Assembly: GCA_964495075.1 (NCBI GenBank)
Contig: CAZBUJ010000018.1
Span: 1 to 64,000 of the forward strand
Length of the DNA: 64,000 nucleotides
Reading direction: 5' to 3'
Source: JAFGJQ01 sp964495075
GTDB lineage: Bacteria > Planctomycetota > Phycisphaerae > UBA1845
This document shows, in pieces, positions 1 through 9,225 of this stretch. The notes under the pieces were generated by a model, which saw nothing but the letters and a program-made list of their open reading frames with translations, did no database searches and was not told where the DNA came from. A program made the position numbers and the translations under genes. How positions within the stretch are numbered: position 1 is the first letter of the stretch; each line of letters opens with the position of its first letter.

Positions 1-72
1 TTCGGGGGCGGCTCGGGCGGCTTTGGCGGTGGCGGCTTCGGGGGCGGCTCAGGAGGCTTCGGTGGCGGTGGC
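1..72 (+). repeat. Two tandem 36-bp Gly-rich coding repeats
   Basis: Bases 1-36 and 37-72 are near-identical in-frame copies, each encoding FGGGSGGFGGGG. They differ only at synonymous positions. A degenerate third copy starts at 73 (FSGGGAGGG). The array may continue to the left of the window. Confidence 0.8.
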
Positions 73-291
73 TTCAGCGGTGGGGGAGCCGGCGGCGGCG
101 CGACCGAAAAGAGTGTCGAGGAACAACTTGACGAGCTGGTGGAGCTCATCAAGAACACGATCGAGCCCGACACCTGGGTCGACAACGGCGGTCGCGGCAC
201 GATTCGCGTCTGGCGGCAGACACTGGTCATTCGAAACAACGTCGAGGTGCACGAGAAGATCGGCGGCCCGTTCTACGACAATGACTTCTGA
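1..291 (+). CDS. C-terminal fragment of a secretin-like (type II/III secretion family) protein
   Basis: The gene enters from the left edge, so only its last 96 residues are visible; the frame is open from base 1 to the TGA at 289-291. It begins with a Gly/Phe/Ser-rich low-complexity stretch of about 34 residues. An acidic helical segment follows (EEQLDELVELIKNTIEPDTW), then WVDNGGRGTIRVW and a short strand-rich end. The pattern of an IEPDTW-type motif, then DNGG, then a beta strand is one I associate with repeat regions of planctomycete secretin-family outer-membrane proteins. The assignment rests on this short tail only, and a different Gly-rich secreted protein is possible. Confidence 0.5.
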   Translation, partial: FGGGSGGFGGGGFGGGSGGFGGGGFSGGGAGGGATEKSVEEQLDELVELIKNTIEPDTWVDNGGRGTIRVWRQTLVIRNNVEVHEKIGGPFYDNDF

Positions 292-485
292 CCTCGTTCC
301 GGTGCACCCGTCTCGGTCGGTACATCCTTCGTCGGGCGGATCACACTTGCGGAGACCCTTTCGCCACGGAATTGTTGCGGGCCGATGTCGACGCGGATAC
401 ACTCGTACCCGCCGAGCGGGGCGCGCCGACGCAGCGATCCCCTCAGTAGCGACGACACGCGTACCGACCGGTGCGGAGTTGCACG

Positions 486-1514
486 ATGTTGCGAAATAGC
501 CTTCCGGCCCTGTGTCTGATCGCGGCGGTGTTCCTGGCCGGTTGTGCGGATCAGGAATTCTCGACTTCGATCTGGGACCCGTCCAACGCGAGCAGGAATT
601 CCGTGGCCCAGGAACCGGTGCGATTCGGCGTCGCGTGGACGACGGAGGACGCGAGTGCGTCCGTGTTCAACCCCGTGACCTGGCTGCGCCGCCGGCAAAC
701 GCCGTGGCTGTCCTTCCGCGAGCGGCTCGCCAGGCAACTGGGCCGCCCGGTGGTGGTCGAGCAGTACGAACCGTTCCAGATCGAAGCCCATATGCAGAGC
801 CGGAGCGGTCGTATCGACTTCGCCTGGATGTCGGCCGTCGATTACCTGGCGGCGGCCGAAAAGGGCGACATGGGGCGGGTGCTCGCGATCTCCATGAGCG
901 GGCATCGGCGAGGGCTGATCGTGACCTCCGCCAAGTCGAAGATCCAGTCCATCGGTGATCTGAAGGGTCGGCGATTCGCATTCGGGCCGAAGGACGACCC
1001 CGTTCTTCACAAGGCTGCTTTGGTCGCGCTCGAGCAGGGCGGAATTACCGCTGACGATCTGGCCAAGGAAGTGCTGCCGGTCCCCGGCGCCGCGCAGTAT
1101 CACATCAGTTCCGCGGAAGTGGCCAAGGAGGTCGTATACGGCCTGTCGGTGGGCGACCTGGGCACGGCGGCCGGCGTGATCGAGGAGTCGGACTACTTGG
1201 CGATGCCGGAAACCGGCGGACGACTGCTCCCCCTGCCGACCTACAGCAAGGACCAGTTCCGGATTCTGGGGCGCACCGAGTCCATTCCCATCGACACCAT
1301 CGAGGGCGGCCCGGTGCTGGCCGCACGAAGCACGGATCCGAAGCTGGTCACGGACGTCCAGGCGTTCCTGTTCTCGGCCCCCGAGAAGAACCCCGAGGTG
1401 CTGCGCGACCTCGGTCTCGACGCGTTCGACGAGCCGCCGTCCAGCCTGTCCGCCTGCAACACGCGGCTGCGGGAAATGGCCGCGGGACAGACGCCGTCCC
1501 CATCTCCCGAGTAA
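486..1514 (+). CDS. PhnD-like phosphate/phosphonate ABC-transporter substrate-binding lipoprotein
   Basis: The predicted product is a 342-residue periplasmic solute-binding lipoprotein. The N-terminus is a lipoprotein signal (MLRNSLPALCLIAAVFLAGC) with lipobox LAGC. The remainder fits the PhnD/SsuA/TauA-like fold: a hinge-type repeat, 'RIDFAWMSAVDYLAAAEKG', 'IQSIGDLKGRRFAFGPKDDP' and 'KLVTDVQAFLF'. An upstream GTG at 471 is in frame, but ATG 486 places the signal peptide at its normal length. No permease or ATPase gene lies nearby, so this is an orphan binding protein. The ligand (phosphonate, phosphite or another oxyanion) cannot be told from sequence. Confidence 0.75.
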   Translation: MLRNSLPALCLIAAVFLAGCADQEFSTSIWDPSNASRNSVAQEPVRFGVAWTTEDASASVFNPVTWLRRRQTPWLSFRERLARQLGRPVVVEQYEPFQIEAHMQSRSGRIDFAWMSAVDYLAAAEKGDMGRVLAISMSGHRRGLIVTSAKSKIQSIGDLKGRRFAFGPKDDPVLHKAALVALEQGGITADDLAKEVLPVPGAAQYHISSAEVAKEVVYGLSVGDLGTAAGVIEESDYLAMPETGGRLLPLPTYSKDQFRILGRTESIPIDTIEGGPVLAARSTDPKLVTDVQAFLFSAPEKNPEVLRDLGLDAFDEPPSSLSACNTRLREMAAGQTPSPSPE

Positions 1515-1630
1515 GGCACGCTTGTGACGCTGGCCGCTTGTCCGCCGCTCGCCGCCTGACCGCGCTGCATCCCGGGTGAACGAACCGGGCTCGCGATGCG
1601 GGGCCGATGGCGGACCGCCAACCGGGCCGA

Positions 1631-2503
1631 TCACCGGGCGAAGTACTTGCCCACCAGCGGGTCGAGCTTCGCCACCACGTTGGCCGGGACGTGATGCTTG
1701 TCCGACCACATGCCCAGTTCCAGCGCGTGCCAGGCGTCACAATCGGCCATCGGCTCGCGGGCGAGTCGGGCCACCGTCGCCCGGATCAACGCGATGGCAT
1801 GATCGGTCGTCCGCTTCAGGTTGCCGATGATCTCGTCCAACAGTTTCTGCTTGTCGACCCCGCCGTGCGGGCGCCAGCAGTCGTAGTCCGTCGGCAGGGC
1901 GATCAGCGCGTAGGACAGTTCGGCCTCGCGGGCGAGCTTCGCCTCCGGCATGCACGTCATGCCGATCAAGTCGCCGCCCCAGGCCCGGTGCATGTGCGAC
2001 TCCGCTCGCGTCGAGAACTGCGGACCCTCCATGCAGACGTAGGTTCCCTTCCGATGCACCGTGGTGTTCACGTCGTCCGCCACCGACAGGATGATGTCCC
2101 GCAACGTCGGACAGAACGGCTCGGCGAACTCAACATGCGCCACGAGCCCGGTGTCGAAGAACGTGTTGGCGCGGGCGAACGTCTTGTCGATGACCTGGTC
2201 GCAGATCACGAGGTGACCCGGCTCGATTTCCTCCCGTAAGCTGCCCGTCGCCCCGCTGGCCAGCACCGTGGTGACCCCCAACTGCTTGAAACCGTAGATA
2301 TTCGCCCGGTAGGGGACGCATGAAGGATTATACACGTGCCCCTCGCCGTGGCGGTTCAGGAACACGACATTGGTGCCTTCCCACCGTGTTTTGAGGTACG
2401 GCCCGCTGGCTTGCCCGAACGGCGTGTCCACGCGAATCGTTTCGCCCGTCTCGCTGGCCGTCAGGGCCGCGCCCAAGCCGGTGCCACCAATGATACCGAT
2501 CAC
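1631..2503 (-). CDS. mtnP: S-methyl-5'-thioadenosine phosphorylase
   Basis: This enzyme cleaves methylthioadenosine with phosphate to adenine and methylthioribose-1-phosphate in methionine salvage. The sequence shows the family signatures in order: IGIIGGTGLG at the N-terminus, VVFLNRHGEGH, CMEGPQFSTRAES, MTCMPEAKLAREAELSYA and PTDYDCWRP. I chose the GTG at 2503 because an AGGAGGA ribosome-binding site lies 7 nt upstream (complement of 2511-2517) and the protein then begins MIGIIGG as in relatives. An in-frame ATG at 2551 would add 16 residues unlike the family. It follows the cysteine desulfurase gene by 51 nt and is probably co-transcribed. Related purine phosphorylases or methylthioinosine phosphorylase are less likely alternatives. 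Confidence 0.9.
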   Translation of the reverse strand: MIGIIGGTGLGAALTASETGETIRVDTPFGQASGPYLKTRWEGTNVVFLNRHGEGHVYNPSCVPYRANIYGFKQLGVTTVLASGATGSLREEIEPGHLVICDQVIDKTFARANTFFDTGLVAHVEFAEPFCPTLRDIILSVADDVNTTVHRKGTYVCMEGPQFSTRAESHMHRAWGGDLIGMTCMPEAKLAREAELSYALIALPTDYDCWRPHGGVDKQKLLDEIIGNLKRTTDHAIALIRATVARLAREPMADCDAWHALELGMWSDKHHVPANVVAKLDPLVGKYFAR

Positions 2504-2554
2504 CGTCGACTCCTCCTGTTGCGGGTCGCTCCACAGTTCCGCGACGGCCATGCT

Positions 2555-3715
2555 CTAGCGCGGCCCGATACGCGTCAACCGCGACACGATCTCCGGCATC
2601 AACGCGACGACCTTGCGCACCTCATCCATCGTGTTGTCACGCGAAAGGCTGAACCGGATCGAACCGTGGGCGTACCGGGTCTCAATGCCCATCGCCTGCA
2701 ACACGTGCGACGGCTCCAGCGATCCGCTGCTGCACGCCGCGCCGGCCGACGCGCACACGCCCTGCTCGCTCAGCAGCAGCAGGATGGCCTCGGCCTGGAG
2801 TGCCTCGAACCCGATATTCGTCGTGGTGACGAGCCGATCCGCGCCGGCCCCGTTCACGCGAGCGGTGGGCACCGATTCGCAGATGCCGCGCTCCAGCGCG
2901 TCCCGCATCCGCCGGATTCGATCCAACTCGCCCGGCCCTTCCGCGCCCGCCCATTCCGCCGCCACGCCCAGCCCGACAATGCCGGGCACATTCTCTGTGC
3001 CGGCCCGAAGGCTCCGCTCCTGCCCGCCGCCAAACAGCAACGGGTGCACACGCGTGCGCTTCCGGACGTACAGCGCACCGGTCCCTTTCGGACCATGGAA
3101 CTTGTGACCGGAAAGGCTCAGCAGCGCGACCGGCCACCGGCCCACGTCAACCGGCACCTTGCCCACGCCCTGCACCGCATCGAGATGAACCGGCACGCCT
3201 TTGTCTTCCGCTACCGCCGCGATCGCATCCACATCGAACAGCACACCGGTCTCATTGTTGGCCAGCATTACGGAGAGCAACGCCGTGTCGTCATCGAGTA
3301 TAGACGCGAGCGCATCCAGGTCCAGGCGGCCGTCATGGTCCACGCCTACCGTGCACACCTCGTACCCTTCGCGTTGGAGTTGGAGGGCGAGCTTGCGCAC
3401 CGCGCTGTGCTCAACGCCCGATAGCACGAGTTTCTTCTTGCGAGCTGTTGCGTTCAGCGCCCCGCGGACGGCCAGGTTGATGGATTCTGTGCCGCCGCTG
3501 GTGAACACGATTTCGCGTGGTGCGGCGTTGATCAATCCCGCGACCTGTTCCCGCGCGCACTCCACGCTGTGTCGGACCGCTTGCCCGAACTGGTGCACGC
3601 TCGACGGGTTGGCGAAGTCGGCCCGGACGCAGCGGTCCATGGCGTCGGCGACCGCGTCCAGTGGACGCGTGGTGGCGTTGTTGTCGAAGTACACGTGACG
3701 ACCCATCCCGGCCAT
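2555..3715 (-). CDS. Cysteine desulfurase (NifS/IscS family)
   Basis: This PLP enzyme mobilises sulfur from cysteine as an enzyme persulfide for Fe-S clusters or thio-cofactors. The N-terminal YFDNNATTRP and TSGGTESINLAV stretches, the PLP lysine in SGHKFHGPKG (about K205) and the catalytic cysteine in CASAGAACSSGS (about C328) are all present. The length of 386 residues is normal. ATG 3715 and ATG 3706 are both possible starts and neither has a strong ribosome-binding site. No iscU or nifU scaffold gene is adjacent. The gene lies upstream of mtnP on the same strand, consistent with a sulfur-metabolism unit. Confidence 0.92.
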   Translation of the reverse strand: MAGMGRHVYFDNNATTRPLDAVADAMDRCVRADFANPSSVHQFGQAVRHSVECAREQVAGLINAAPREIVFTSGGTESINLAVRGALNATARKKKLVLSGVEHSAVRKLALQLQREGYEVCTVGVDHDGRLDLDALASILDDDTALLSVMLANNETGVLFDVDAIAAVAEDKGVPVHLDAVQGVGKVPVDVGRWPVALLSLSGHKFHGPKGTGALYVRKRTRVHPLLFGGGQERSLRAGTENVPGIVGLGVAAEWAGAEGPGELDRIRRMRDALERGICESVPTARVNGAGADRLVTTTNIGFEALQAEAILLLLSEQGVCASAGAACSSGSLEPSHVLQAMGIETRYAHGSIRFSLSRDNTMDEVRKVVALMPEIVSRLTRIGPR

Positions 3716-3823
3716 GGTAGCCGTCCCCGGCCCCGACGACCAGCCGGGGCGGGCATCGGCCGCTCTGGATTCCGTTTGCCGGGACGCCCCCGAGCGGGCC
3801 CGGCCGGCCCCCAGGGCCGGAAT

Positions 3824-3851
3824 TCAAGATAACTCCTGCGTTGTCCGATAA
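3824..3851 (+). promoter_or_regulatory. Candidate sigma-28 (FliA) promoter of fliM
   Basis: TCAAGATA at 3824-3831, a 12-nt spacer and TCCGATAA at 3844-3851 resemble the flagellar sigma-28 pattern (TAAAGTTT-N11-GCCGATAA). It lies 57 nt before the fliM start codon. The spacer is one base longer than the enteric consensus. Confidence 0.45.
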
Positions 3852-3908
3852 ATGCGCACCGGGCCTCGCGCCCGGCGTCCAGCCCGCGAGGGCGATACGG
3901 AAACACGC

Positions 3909-4910
3909 ATGGCCGACGTTCTCGATCAAGGTGAAGTGGATGCGCTGTTGGCGGCGATGGACTCGCAGGAGACCGACGACGCGCCACTGGATCTCGGCGC
4001 CGAGACGTCCATCACCAAGGACGTCCGCACCTACGATTTCAAACGCCCCGAACGCGTGAGCAAGGACCAGATGCGCGCCCTCGAGAGTATTCACGAGGGT
4101 TTTGCCCGGAGCCTGGGCGCCGCGATGTCGGGCTTGCTGCGCACGATCATCGAGGTCCGCGTCGCCACGATCGAGCAACTGACCTACAGCGAGTTCATTC
4201 ACTCGCTGCCCAACCCGACCAACTTCAACCTGCTCAGCGCGGAGCCGCTGGAAGGGCAGATGTGCCTCGAGATCAGCCCGCTGATCATCTACCCGATCAT
4301 CGACCGGCTCCTCGGCGGCACCAACGCCACCTTGTTTATCCCGCAGCGACCGCTGACGGTCATCGAACTGCGACTGGTCGGCCGGATCATCGATCGGGCC
4401 CTGACCTGCCTCAGCGAAGTCTGGTCCAGCCTCGTGTCCGTCGAGTTCAAGCTCCGCGAGACCGAGAGCAACCCGCACCTCGTCCAGATCGTCGCTCCCA
4501 ACGAGGTGGTCGTCGTCATCGGATTCGAATTGAAGATGGCCCAGCGGGCGGGCACGATGAGCCTCTGCATCCCGTTCAACGTCATCGAGCCGGTGATGTC
4601 CAAGCTGGCCACCCAGGGGTGGCTGGCCTACCAGCGGCGGGCCAACGTCGAAGACCGTTCCGGCGACATCGCCGAGTCGCTCCAGGACGCCAGGGTGGAC
4701 GTCACCGTGTACCTGGGCGAGACCGTCATGACGGTGCGGGAACTGATCAACCTGCAACCCGGCGACATCATCCAGACCCTCAAGCCGGCCACCGCCGATC
4801 TCATCCTCCGGGTGGAGGGGAAAAACAAGTTCGCCGGCCGCATGGGCAAGCACAAGGACAGCCGCGCCCTCAAGATCGTCCGCAAGGCCGATATCGGCGA
4901 AAAACTCTAG
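3909..4910 (+). CDS. fliM: Flagellar motor switch protein FliM
   Basis: FliM is the middle C-ring protein of the flagellar motor and binds phospho-CheY to reverse rotation. The N-terminal DVLDQGEVDALLAAM is the conserved CheY-binding segment (LSQxEIDALL type). The middle domain has the expected helices around MRALESIHEGFARSLGAAMS. The C-terminal SpoA-like domain includes LGETVMTVRELINLQPGDII. At 333 residues it is full length. The longer ORF start at 3852 abuts a candidate promoter -10 element, so ATG 3909 is preferred. No other flagellar gene is in the window, so fliM stands alone here. Confidence 0.93.
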   Translation: MADVLDQGEVDALLAAMDSQETDDAPLDLGAETSITKDVRTYDFKRPERVSKDQMRALESIHEGFARSLGAAMSGLLRTIIEVRVATIEQLTYSEFIHSLPNPTNFNLLSAEPLEGQMCLEISPLIIYPIIDRLLGGTNATLFIPQRPLTVIELRLVGRIIDRALTCLSEVWSSLVSVEFKLRETESNPHLVQIVAPNEVVVVIGFELKMAQRAGTMSLCIPFNVIEPVMSKLATQGWLAYQRRANVEDRSGDIAESLQDARVDVTVYLGETVMTVRELINLQPGDIIQTLKPATADLILRVEGKNKFAGRMGKHKDSRALKIVRKADIGEKL

Positions 4911-5086
4911 CCCGCGTTTCTCACCAGTTCTCTGCTGCGTCGCCGTAATGCCTTGCGTCTGCTTCGCCATGCTCGGTCGGCCTGCTCGACGACCCGTTTA
5001 GGGTCGCCTCTGCGGGCCTCGGTCGCCTGGCTCGCATCCGCAAGCCCTTACGACGACTCGCGACAAGACCTGGTGAGAAATGCGGG
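4911..5086. repeat. 176-nt imperfect palindromic intergenic element
   Basis: The ends CCCGCGTTTCTCACCAGTTCT (4911-4931) and its near inverse at 5066-5086 match at 19 of 21 positions. The pairing continues inward with interruptions (CGTAATGCCTTGCG against its counterpart around 5036-5055). The centre is a perfect CGACCC-GTTTA-GGGTCG hairpin at 4989-5005. The whole element could fold as one long hairpin between fliM and the end of ccsBA. It may be a non-autonomous mobile repeat, a structured RNA or a two-way terminator. I saw no second copy in the window. Confidence 0.7.
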
Positions 5087-5175
5087 CCAGTCGTCTGGAC
5101 GGTGCTGATCCGGACGCCCCTTGGGGACATCCATGTGGCGGCGAACACCTCCTCGCGCGGTGCGTCATCCGCATG

Positions 5176-8100
5176 TCAAGCGTAGCTGTGCAGACCGGTA
5201 ATGATGAAGTTGATCACGATCCAGTTGAACAGCATCACGACGCAGCCGGTGCACGCCAGCGTGGCCGTCCACAGCCCCTTGTCCCTCACCGTCAGCCGGA
5301 CGTGCAGGAGCAGAAGGAAGATCACCAGGGTGTTCAGTGCGAACACTTCCTTCGGGTCCCAGCCCCACGGGCGGCCCCACGAATGGTCGGCCCAGACCGC
5401 CCCCATCACGATGCCCGTCCAGAGCAGCACGGTGGCAAACTCCATCAGCACCATCGTTGCCCCGTCCAGGATCTGCCCGAACCGCGGGCCGGACGCCGGG
5501 CTGTCCGGGGACGCCCCCCGCGTCAGCGTCCCGATGCCGCCCGCCTGGGCGTAGTCCGACGGTCCGCCGACCAGTCGGTACAGCAGGTACAGCAACGCGG
5601 AGACGCTGCCCATCCCGATCAGGCAGTAGGAGAAGATGACCACGTTGGTGTGGATGTAGAGCCACACGTCGTGCAGGACCGGCATGATGTTCTCGATGTC
5701 GGCGTTAAGTTGCACGGGCATGAAGTGGCTGCACATCATCGCCGCCGCCGCGCAGATCGACGCCCCCAGGGCAAAGAGGCTGCGCACCGGGCGATGGCGC
5801 GCCGCCAGTTCGAGTACGAGGGCCGCTGCCGCCCCGAACCACGTGGACGCGGTGATCGCTTCGTACATGTTCGAGTTGGGAATGCGGCCCGACAGGTACC
5901 AGCGGATGGCCAGCGAGGCGGTGTGCAAGCCGAACGCGATGACGAAGAGGACCAACCCCGTCGTCCGTGCGGCCGGCCAGCGGTAGATCACCGCCGTGAG
6001 CAGTGGCACCGCGGCCAACAGGTAGACGATCCACGTCCATACCAGGGCCTTGTACCGGAAGTACCAGCTCTCCCACGCGAGCTTTTCGAGCGGCGGGTAG
6101 ACGCCCGGTTCGATCTGCGGGAGCAGGGCGGCCAGTGTCGCGACGACCGTGCTCGCGGCGACGGCGTCTTCGTTCCGCCAGGCGTCGCCCAGCGATTGCC
6201 ATGCATCGCGGATGCTGTCGCGCAGGTCGGCGTCCAGTCCGGGCACGCCGATCGCCTGGTCCGTCGATCCCCAGACCATCGAGCCGGGCAGCCATGACGC
6301 ATCGGCCCCGGCTCCGGGTGGCGGGATCACCCGCAGTCCGTCCGACAACACCTGGGGGTCGGCCGAGAACAGGGCGGTTCGAATCTGATCGATCGCCTTG
6401 GCTGTGCGGAGCACATCCTGGGCCATGGTGTCCACCACGCGGGCGGCCCGGGGATGGCGCAGGAGTCGCGGGGAGATCAAGCCGGTCTCGAGGAACCGTT
6501 CGCGGCACCACGGGTCAAACTCCGGCACCCCGGTCAACGCCAGGGCGATCCGGGCCCGCACCGCTTTGTACTTCACGTAAATGACGTCCGCGTCCGTGTA
6601 CCGATGGGGCCGCAGCACCATGTCGAGGTAGGTGAAGGACGCGGACTGTCCCGCGATTCCACGCGGACCACCGATTCGCCGAATCGTGGTGCGGGCGTAG
6701 GAATCGAACGACTCGAGCCGGCCCGCGTCCTGAACGGCCACCCTGGCCAACGGGGTCAGGTCCACCGCCGCGGCAAAGCCCGCCGCGGCCGGGGCCGGCC
6801 GGGATCGACCCGCGACCAGGTAGATGGTCAGTGACAGCACTATGACACCGACCAGCACGCCGAGCCGCCGCTCGGGTGATCGCCCCGTCACGGTGGACGC
6901 CGCGGGCTCCGGGCGATCGGCGCCCGGTTCAACCGCCGCGGCCCGCCGTCGCCGCCGGAGCACGCCCGGTTTGACGTAGAACGCGAAGATCATGCCCGCG
7001 ATCATCATGACCGCGCCGGCCAACTGGATGTAGACGCCTTGGCGGCTGCCGACGCCCAGCCCGGCGTAGTTCAGGCCGGCCGAACTGGCGGTCGGCGGGT
7101 CCCATTGGGCCTGGAACAGCGACAGCGATCCGAAGGTGACCGGATGGTTGACGGCGAGCGCCACGGGCTCGGACCAGTCGTCGTCGGACGCGGACCGGCT
7201 GAATCGCAATCGGCTGACGAAATCGCGAATGCTCGACATCGCGCCCGTGTAGCCGCCCCTGTGCGTCTTCAGCATGAAATCGTCCAACGCGACGCGACCG
7301 CCGAGCGGCTCCCGCTGGCGCGAGAACATCAGCTCCACCCGTTGACCATCGGGCAGTTCTACTTGCCGCGTCAGGTGGGCGATGCGATCCGGCACCGCGT
7401 ACTGCCCGTTCGGTAACGCGTACGCGTTGAACGGGAGCCACGCGGACCGCTGCCAGTCGCCCTGCGACAACGTGATACGCAATTGCGAGAACGTGTTGCG
7501 GGCGTCGCGATCGCGGCGATACTCGGGCACGATCTCGGGGCGCAACTCGGGGCGGGCCCGTTCCAGTAACTGCTCGATCGTCAGCGTACCGGCCGCCCCC
7601 AGGTCGACCGGGGCACCGACTTCGGCCGCCCACCGAAGCACCTCGCTTTCTGTGGCTTGCAGCACCGAAACGCCGATGGGGTCCGGCCCTGCGACCACGG
7701 TGATCGGCGCGAGTTGCGATGGGTGGTAGCGGATCTCGATGCCGGGGTCCGGCTCGGCGAAGGCGTGTCGGTCGGCGTCCACGAGATCGCGGGAGGCCGT
7801 CGGGTCGCTCGCCACCATGCGCGTGACCGTGCCCTGCGGGGCCCGGATCTCGACAATGGCCACCGCCATCACACGCCCGTCCGGCATCCGTAGCTCGTCC
7901 GCGCAGTTGCGGACGCGAACCGCGTAGTCGGTGCCGTCGATGACTTGAAACGGCACACTCGGATTGAGCGATGCGTACGTGTCCGGCGAGACCGGGATCG
8001 TCTGCGTGACGCGTTGCCTCGGAACAAAGACATCGAGCCGGGAACCCTTGCCGGCCGCCAGCGCCGCCAGTTCGTCGGCCGACTCGACCCACTCAAACCG

Positions 8101-9225
8101 GATCGAGCCCTCTGAATCTTCGCGGCGGTCCTCCTGTAACGCGAGCAGCTCCAGCGCGCGGGGTGGATCCTCGCCCCGGCGGAGCCGAACGCGGACGAGC
8201 GGGTTCAGGCGATGCCCGCCGTCCACCCACCGCACGCGATCGCGGGCGTAGCGCAGGTACCCGGTGACGCGAATGTCCACGTCGGCGAGCGGATCGTCCG
8301 ACGTGGCGGCGGGCACCGCGTCGTTGATCGCGTTCAGTTCGGGCGGGGTGCCGTCCGGGGCGACCCATACGTCGCCGAGTGATCCGAGACGCGAGTGGTA
8401 GTGCGGGCACCGGGGGATCGGGCGTTCGGTCCACGCGGCGTCGCCGGCCCGGCGCACGTACAGCGCGGCGGTGTTCACAAGATAAAAGAAGTCCTGCGGC
8501 TCGACCGCCAGGCGAATGTCGATCGCGTCGTTGACCAGGGCCGTGCCGAGGCCCTTCACCGCCCGCGTGCCGTCTGCGAGGATGTCCTCCGTGTAGGACG
8601 GGTACCCATCGAGCAGCAGCCGCGTGAATCGGTCCGATGGCGTCTGCACGCCGACGAACACGGCGTATGCCGACTTGCCTCGGTCCTCGCCGGTGAGGAT
8701 CGGCCAGTGCGGGCGGATGTCCTGCACGGTGAAGCGAAACTCGCCTTCGTCCGCCAGCGCCATGATGTGGTTGCCCGGGCGGATCAACAGGTGGAGCTCT
8801 TCGCGCCGGTCGGGTATGCGAATGACCGCTTGCCGCCGAAACACCGGCGTGTCCCCTTCTACCTTCGTTCCGAAGTAGTACAGGCTGCCCAGGCACAGCA
8901 CGAGGACCCCGAGGTGGGCCGTCAGCACGCCCGCCTTGGCCAGCCGGAACGGGATCCGCCGGACGGTCACCACCACGATGTTGAGGCACAGCAGGGCGGT
9001 CAGCACGCGGAACGGCCACGCGTTGAACCACTCCATCTCGGTCATGTCGAACCACGGGTGCTGCCGCACGAGCGGGACGGCACTCCCGATCGAGCTGTAC
9101 ACGAACAGCAGCACGAGCAGGGCGATTCCGAGCCAGACGCTGCTGAACAGACGCAGCAGGGCGTCAATCGGCCCGCACGGCCGTGTCGCAGTTGTGCGAC
9201 GGGTCTCACTGGTGATTTCGGTCAT
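5176..9225 (-). CDS. ccsBA: Fused cytochrome c synthetase CcsBA (ResB-CcsA), giant form
   Basis: This membrane machine exports haem and attaches it to CxxCH sites of secreted cytochromes (system II). At 1349 residues it is larger than typical fusions of about 900-1100. Residues about 1-110 hold ResB-type membrane segments (LLRLFSSVWLGIALLVLLFV). Residues about 115-700 form a large periplasmic domain. A further membrane segment is near 725 and another near 780. Residues about 790-1030 carry the QDAGRLESFDSYARTTI region seen in planctomycete and Bacteroidetes CcsA proteins. The C-terminal CcsA part has the tryptophan-rich WADHSWGRPWGWDPKEV motif at about 1278-1294. It is transcribed away from the polyferredoxin gene. 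Its only visible possible client here is the CxxCH domain at 15.6 kb. Confidence 0.88.
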   Translation of the reverse strand: MTEITSETRRTTATRPCGPIDALLRLFSSVWLGIALLVLLFVYSSIGSAVPLVRQHPWFDMTEMEWFNAWPFRVLTALLCLNIVVVTVRRIPFRLAKAGVLTAHLGVLVLCLGSLYYFGTKVEGDTPVFRRQAVIRIPDRREELHLLIRPGNHIMALADEGEFRFTVQDIRPHWPILTGEDRGKSAYAVFVGVQTPSDRFTRLLLDGYPSYTEDILADGTRAVKGLGTALVNDAIDIRLAVEPQDFFYLVNTAALYVRRAGDAAWTERPIPRCPHYHSRLGSLGDVWVAPDGTPPELNAINDAVPAATSDDPLADVDIRVTGYLRYARDRVRWVDGGHRLNPLVRVRLRRGEDPPRALELLALQEDRREDSEGSIRFEWVESADELAALAAGKGSRLDVFVPRQRVTQTIPVSPDTYASLNPSVPFQVIDGTDYAVRVRNCADELRMPDGRVMAVAIVEIRAPQGTVTRMVASDPTASRDLVDADRHAFAEPDPGIEIRYHPSQLAPITVVAGPDPIGVSVLQATESEVLRWAAEVGAPVDLGAAGTLTIEQLLERARPELRPEIVPEYRRDRDARNTFSQLRITLSQGDWQRSAWLPFNAYALPNGQYAVPDRIAHLTRQVELPDGQRVELMFSRQREPLGGRVALDDFMLKTHRGGYTGAMSSIRDFVSRLRFSRSASDDDWSEPVALAVNHPVTFGSLSLFQAQWDPPTASSAGLNYAGLGVGSRQGVYIQLAGAVMMIAGMIFAFYVKPGVLRRRRRAAAVEPGADRPEPAASTVTGRSPERRLGVLVGVIVLSLTIYLVAGRSRPAPAAAGFAAAVDLTPLARVAVQDAGRLESFDSYARTTIRRIGGPRGIAGQSASFTYLDMVLRPHRYTDADVIYVKYKAVRARIALALTGVPEFDPWCRERFLETGLISPRLLRHPRAARVVDTMAQDVLRTAKAIDQIRTALFSADPQVLSDGLRVIPPPGAGADASWLPGSMVWGSTDQAIGVPGLDADLRDSIRDAWQSLGDAWRNEDAVAASTVVATLAALLPQIEPGVYPPLEKLAWESWYFRYKALVWTWIVYLLAAVPLLTAVIYRWPAARTTGLVLFVIAFGLHTASLAIRWYLSGRIPNSNMYEAITASTWFGAAAALVLELAARHRPVRSLFALGASICAAAAMMCSHFMPVQLNADIENIMPVLHDVWLYIHTNVVIFSYCLIGMGSVSALLYLLYRLVGGPSDYAQAGGIGTLTRGASPDSPASGPRFGQILDGATMVLMEFATVLLWTGIVMGAVWADHSWGRPWGWDPKEVFALNTLVIFLLLLHVRLTVRDKGLWTATLACTGCVVMLFNWIVINFIITGLHSYA

